Shown here in pieces: positions 62,299 to 64,000 of a DNA stretch of 64,000 nt (within the stretch, counting starts at the first letter, position 1; each line of letters opens with the position of its first letter). Both the position numbers and the translations under genes were made by a program. The stretch lies in the NCBI RefSeq assembly GCF_046244385.1, contig NZ_CP176366.1:2976001-3040000 (forward strand), read 5' to 3'. Origin of the DNA: Methanospirillum stamsii (lineage in GTDB: Archaea > Halobacteriota > Methanomicrobia > Methanomicrobiales > Methanospirillaceae). The notes beneath the pieces were generated by a model. It saw only the letters and a list, made by a program, of their open reading frames with translations. It did no database searches and was not told the origin of the DNA.

Positions 62299-62310
62299 TT
62301 TTATTTAAGA
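62299..62310 (+). promoter_or_regulatory. Possible TATA-like box for RNase P RNA
   Basis: A TTTATTTAAGA-type A/T-rich sequence ends about 30 bases before the likely 5' end of the RNase P RNA. The surrounding 62123-62298 is A/T-rich and shows no other feature. Confidence 0.3.
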
Positions 62311-62340
62311 TAATTTTTCTCTGAATACGCTAATGGTATA

Positions 62341-62646
62341 GTGAGAGGGAGAGTGCGGCTGACGGTAGCGTTTAATAACGCAGCTGAGGAAAGTCCCTCC
62401 ACCAACCGGGTACGCAGCCCTGTTCAATCAGGGGTGGTGAGAATCACGGCAATGGACCAGAAACGATACGGAATGTCCGGAGTAATGATGCAGTACTGCA
62501 GAACTAAGATGGACATCACTGATGAAACGGCGAATCCCTGCGGGTGCAAATCGAAACAGGGCATATAGATAACCCGGTATCTGCCCGGGTTCGATGCTTA
62601 GCTGAATGCCGCAATGAACAGAAGGGGGCTTACTCCTCCCACTCAT
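62341..62646 (+). ncRNA. rnpB: RNase P RNA (archaeal)
   Basis: The region carries the universal RNase P core: GAGGAAAGTC (62386-62395, CR-I) and its distant partner AGAAGGGGGCTTAC (about 62620-62633, CR-V side). P1 is formed by GAGAGGGAGAG (62343-62353) pairing with CTCCTCCCACTC (62633-62644). ACAG/GCAA-type loops typical of the specificity domain lie between. It is the catalytic RNA that trims the 5' leader of pre-tRNAs. The length of about 305 nucleotides fits archaeal type A RNA. The ends are estimated. Confidence 0.9.
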
Positions 62647-62680
62647 TTCTATAGTAAGATTCAGGTATTTCCTCGCGCTA

Positions 62681-63433
62681 TTGCTATACATGCAATCTGA
62701 TTCTGCACGGACCGGTTATCGTTTTTTGAAAGAGACAATTCTGCAGGAAACTTCATCGCTCCAAAGTCAGGAACCAACAACCAAAGTTTGCGGGGTATGT
62801 GAACCGTTTCAGAAAATAATCACGCTGCCGTCTCCTGCAGATATACCGAAAGATCCAGTTTTATTATGGGATACTCTCGATGAACGCCAGTCAATTCGCG
62901 ATTATTCAGATGAAGAATTACAAAAATGGGAACTTTCTCTTCTTGTTCATTATACACAGGGTGTCCGGGAGAAAAAAAACGCTTCACACCTTAGAACAGT
63001 CCCTTCTGCAGGAGCATTACACCCTTTTGAAACACGCATAGTAATTAACAGGGTTAGTGGATTTGATCCAGGGATATATCGGTATTTACCTCTGGATCAT
63101 GCCCTGGTAAAAGAAGTGTGTCACTCCGGAGATCATGAGTCTGTTGCAAAAACCTGCAAAAGGCCGGGCCTTGTCTCTGAATCAGCGGTAACTTTTATCT
63201 GGACCGCCGTACCCGAACGGATGATCTGGAAATTTGGTTCACGTGGATGGAGGTATCTGTTTATTGAAGCCGGACATATCTGTCAGAATTTATATATCGT
63301 TGCAGCAGGTTTGAATCTTGGAACCTGTGCTATTGGTTCTTATAATGAAAATGATTTGAATTGTATCCTGGGAATTGATGGTGAATCAGAATTTTGTATT
63401 TATTTAGCTTCTGTTGGAAAAAAGAAGGCTTAA
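62681..63433 (+). CDS. SagB/ThcOx-like nitroreductase-family oxidoreductase
   Basis: The 250-residue FMN-dependent protein has RQSIRDYSDEEL (near residue 69), PSAGALHPFETRIVI (near 110) and FIEAGHICQNLYIVAAGLNLGTCAIG (near 205). These are the nitroreductase motifs characteristic of the SagB branch, whose bacterial members oxidise azolines in peptide antibiotics. Unrelated reductase functions are also common in archaea. A CGVC pair occurs near residue 37. No YcaO or precursor peptide gene is visible in the window. A start at the in-frame ATG of MQSDSARTG (62690) is equally possible. Confidence 0.8.
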   Translation: MLYMQSDSARTGYRFLKETILQETSSLQSQEPTTKVCGVCEPFQKIITLPSPADIPKDPVLLWDTLDERQSIRDYSDEELQKWELSLLVHYTQGVREKKNASHLRTVPSAGALHPFETRIVINRVSGFDPGIYRYLPLDHALVKEVCHSGDHESVAKTCKRPGLVSESAVTFIWTAVPERMIWKFGSRGWRYLFIEAGHICQNLYIVAAGLNLGTCAIGSYNENDLNCILGIDGESEFCIYLASVGKKKA

Positions 63434-63436
63434 TAG

Positions 63437-64000
63437 TTATTTTCCTGGAGGCCTGATTGGAATTCCCTTTTTTGTCAGGTATTCTTTTACCTGTGTAACG
63501 GTCATTTCTCCATAATGGAATACACTGGCAGCAAGAGCAGCATCTGCCTTCCCGTATACAAAACCATCATAAAAATGCTCCATGGTTCCAACGCCTCCGG
63601 AGGCTATTACCGGAATACCGACATTGTCAGAAATTGCAGCGGTAATAGGTATATCAAATCCCTCTTTTGTTCCATCCGTTTCCATGGAGGTCAGGAGTAT
63701 TTCTCCCGCGCCACGGGTTTCAGCTTCCATGGCCCATTTAATGGCATCTATACCGGTTGGTTTGGATCCACCATGGGTAACAACTTCATACCAACAGGAA
63801 TTACCATCCTGAAGAGGAATCCTGGTTTTATCTATTGAATCTTCTGTTCTTCTTTTTACATCGACTGCAACTACGATACACTGGGTTCCAAATGAATTTG
63901 CTGCTTCTGAAATCAGGTTAGGATTCTCAACAGCACTGGTATTGATGGAAATTTTATCAGCTCCCGCACGGAGTGTCTTTTGAATATCGTCAATAGTGCG
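63437..64000 (-). CDS. hisF: Imidazole glycerol phosphate synthase, cyclase subunit (N-terminal end outside window)
   Basis: The minus-strand frame is open to base 64000. The visible 187 residues show the HisF barrel: GADKISINTSAVENPNLISE, CIVVAVDVKRR, GAGEILLTSMETDGTKEGFD with the catalytic aspartate, and VIASGGVGTMEHF near the end. The enzyme joins the HisH glutaminase to close the imidazole ring in histidine biosynthesis. The 5' part, with the first catalytic aspartate, is missing. Its stop is 3 bases from the convergent nitroreductase gene. Confidence 0.95.
   Translation of the reverse strand, partial: RTIDDIQKTLRAGADKISINTSAVENPNLISEAANSFGTQCIVVAVDVKRRTEDSIDKTRIPLQDGNSCWYEVVTHGGSKPTGIDAIKWAMEAETRGAGEILLTSMETDGTKEGFDIPITAAISDNVGIPVIASGGVGTMEHFYDGFVYGKADAALAASVFHYGEMTVTQVKEYLTKKGIPIRPPGK

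Noticed and set aside
62123..62340. Possible small RNA between ParA-like gene and RNase P RNA
   Set aside because: The region is A/T-rich, and no paired C and D box motifs or stable hairpin were identified.
1..64000. CRISPR array, prophage or rRNA operon
   Set aside because: No regular short repeats with spacers, no phage structural genes and no rRNA-like sequence were seen in the window.

Overview
The window is archaeal and most likely comes from a methanogen of the order Methanomicrobiales, with a Methanospirillum-like gene repertoire. The evidence is an archaeal threonyl-tRNA synthetase, replication factor C small subunit, MCM helicase, thermosome, membrane-anchored LonB, NOB1, an XPD-type helicase, archaeal RNase P RNA and tRNA genes without encoded CCA. 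Genes are often preceded by TATA-like boxes. Long TPR and PKD proteins and many chemosensory genes also fit. The genus is an inference from gene content.

Layout. 0-7.3 kb: 3' end of thrS, a ferredoxin plus aldehyde:ferredoxin oxidoreductase pair, an ABC exporter pair and a Na+/H+ antiporter. 7.25-8.1 kb: a hairpin derived from an IS110 end, a RelE/ParE-type toxin-antitoxin pair and tRNA-Thr(CGU). 8.3-12.2 kb: an exported and a cytoplasmic TPR protein. 12.2-26.6 kb: rfcS and mcm flank a chemosensory operon ordered CheW, CheR-TPR, CheW, receptor, CheA-REC, CheB, REC-kinase, REC-kinase. The first six match the bacterial Wsp gene set; two REC-histidine kinases stand where WspR would be. 26.6-31.7 kb: a copper-type P-ATPase, a nitrilase-family amidase and two exported Ig-like proteins. 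31.8-38.6 kb: one tight minus-strand operon lonB-tldD-pmbA-aroD-DUF504-radical SAM. 38.7-42.4 kb: prs, nob1, a gfcR-like regulator and a thermosome subunit. 42.4-48.9 kb: a small unknown gene, tRNA-Ser(CGA), a 1352-residue PKD-repeat surface protein and an amino acid permease.

49.0-50.6 kb holds a complete-looking IS110-family element whose 5' non-coding end folds into successive stem-loops, as expected of a bridge RNA. 50.6-57.6 kb: a beta-helix protein with a dockerin, a bacteriohemerythrin, an operon of XPD-like helicase, O6-methylguanine methyltransferase and MobA-like protein, and a lipoprotein. 57.7-62.1 kb: a second chemosensory group (ParA-like ATPase, four-PAS-CheW protein, CheR) in which the ATPase has no AUG, GUG or UUG start upstream of its P-loop. 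62.3-64 kb: RNase P RNA, a SagB-like nitroreductase and the 3' part of hisF.

Together the accessory content points to an archaeon investing in environmental sensing (two chemosensory loci, two CheR, one CheB, nine PAS, CheW or kinase proteins) and a repeat-rich cell surface, embedded among housekeeping genes for replication, proteostasis and nucleotide metabolism. No CRISPR array, rRNA or prophage was seen.
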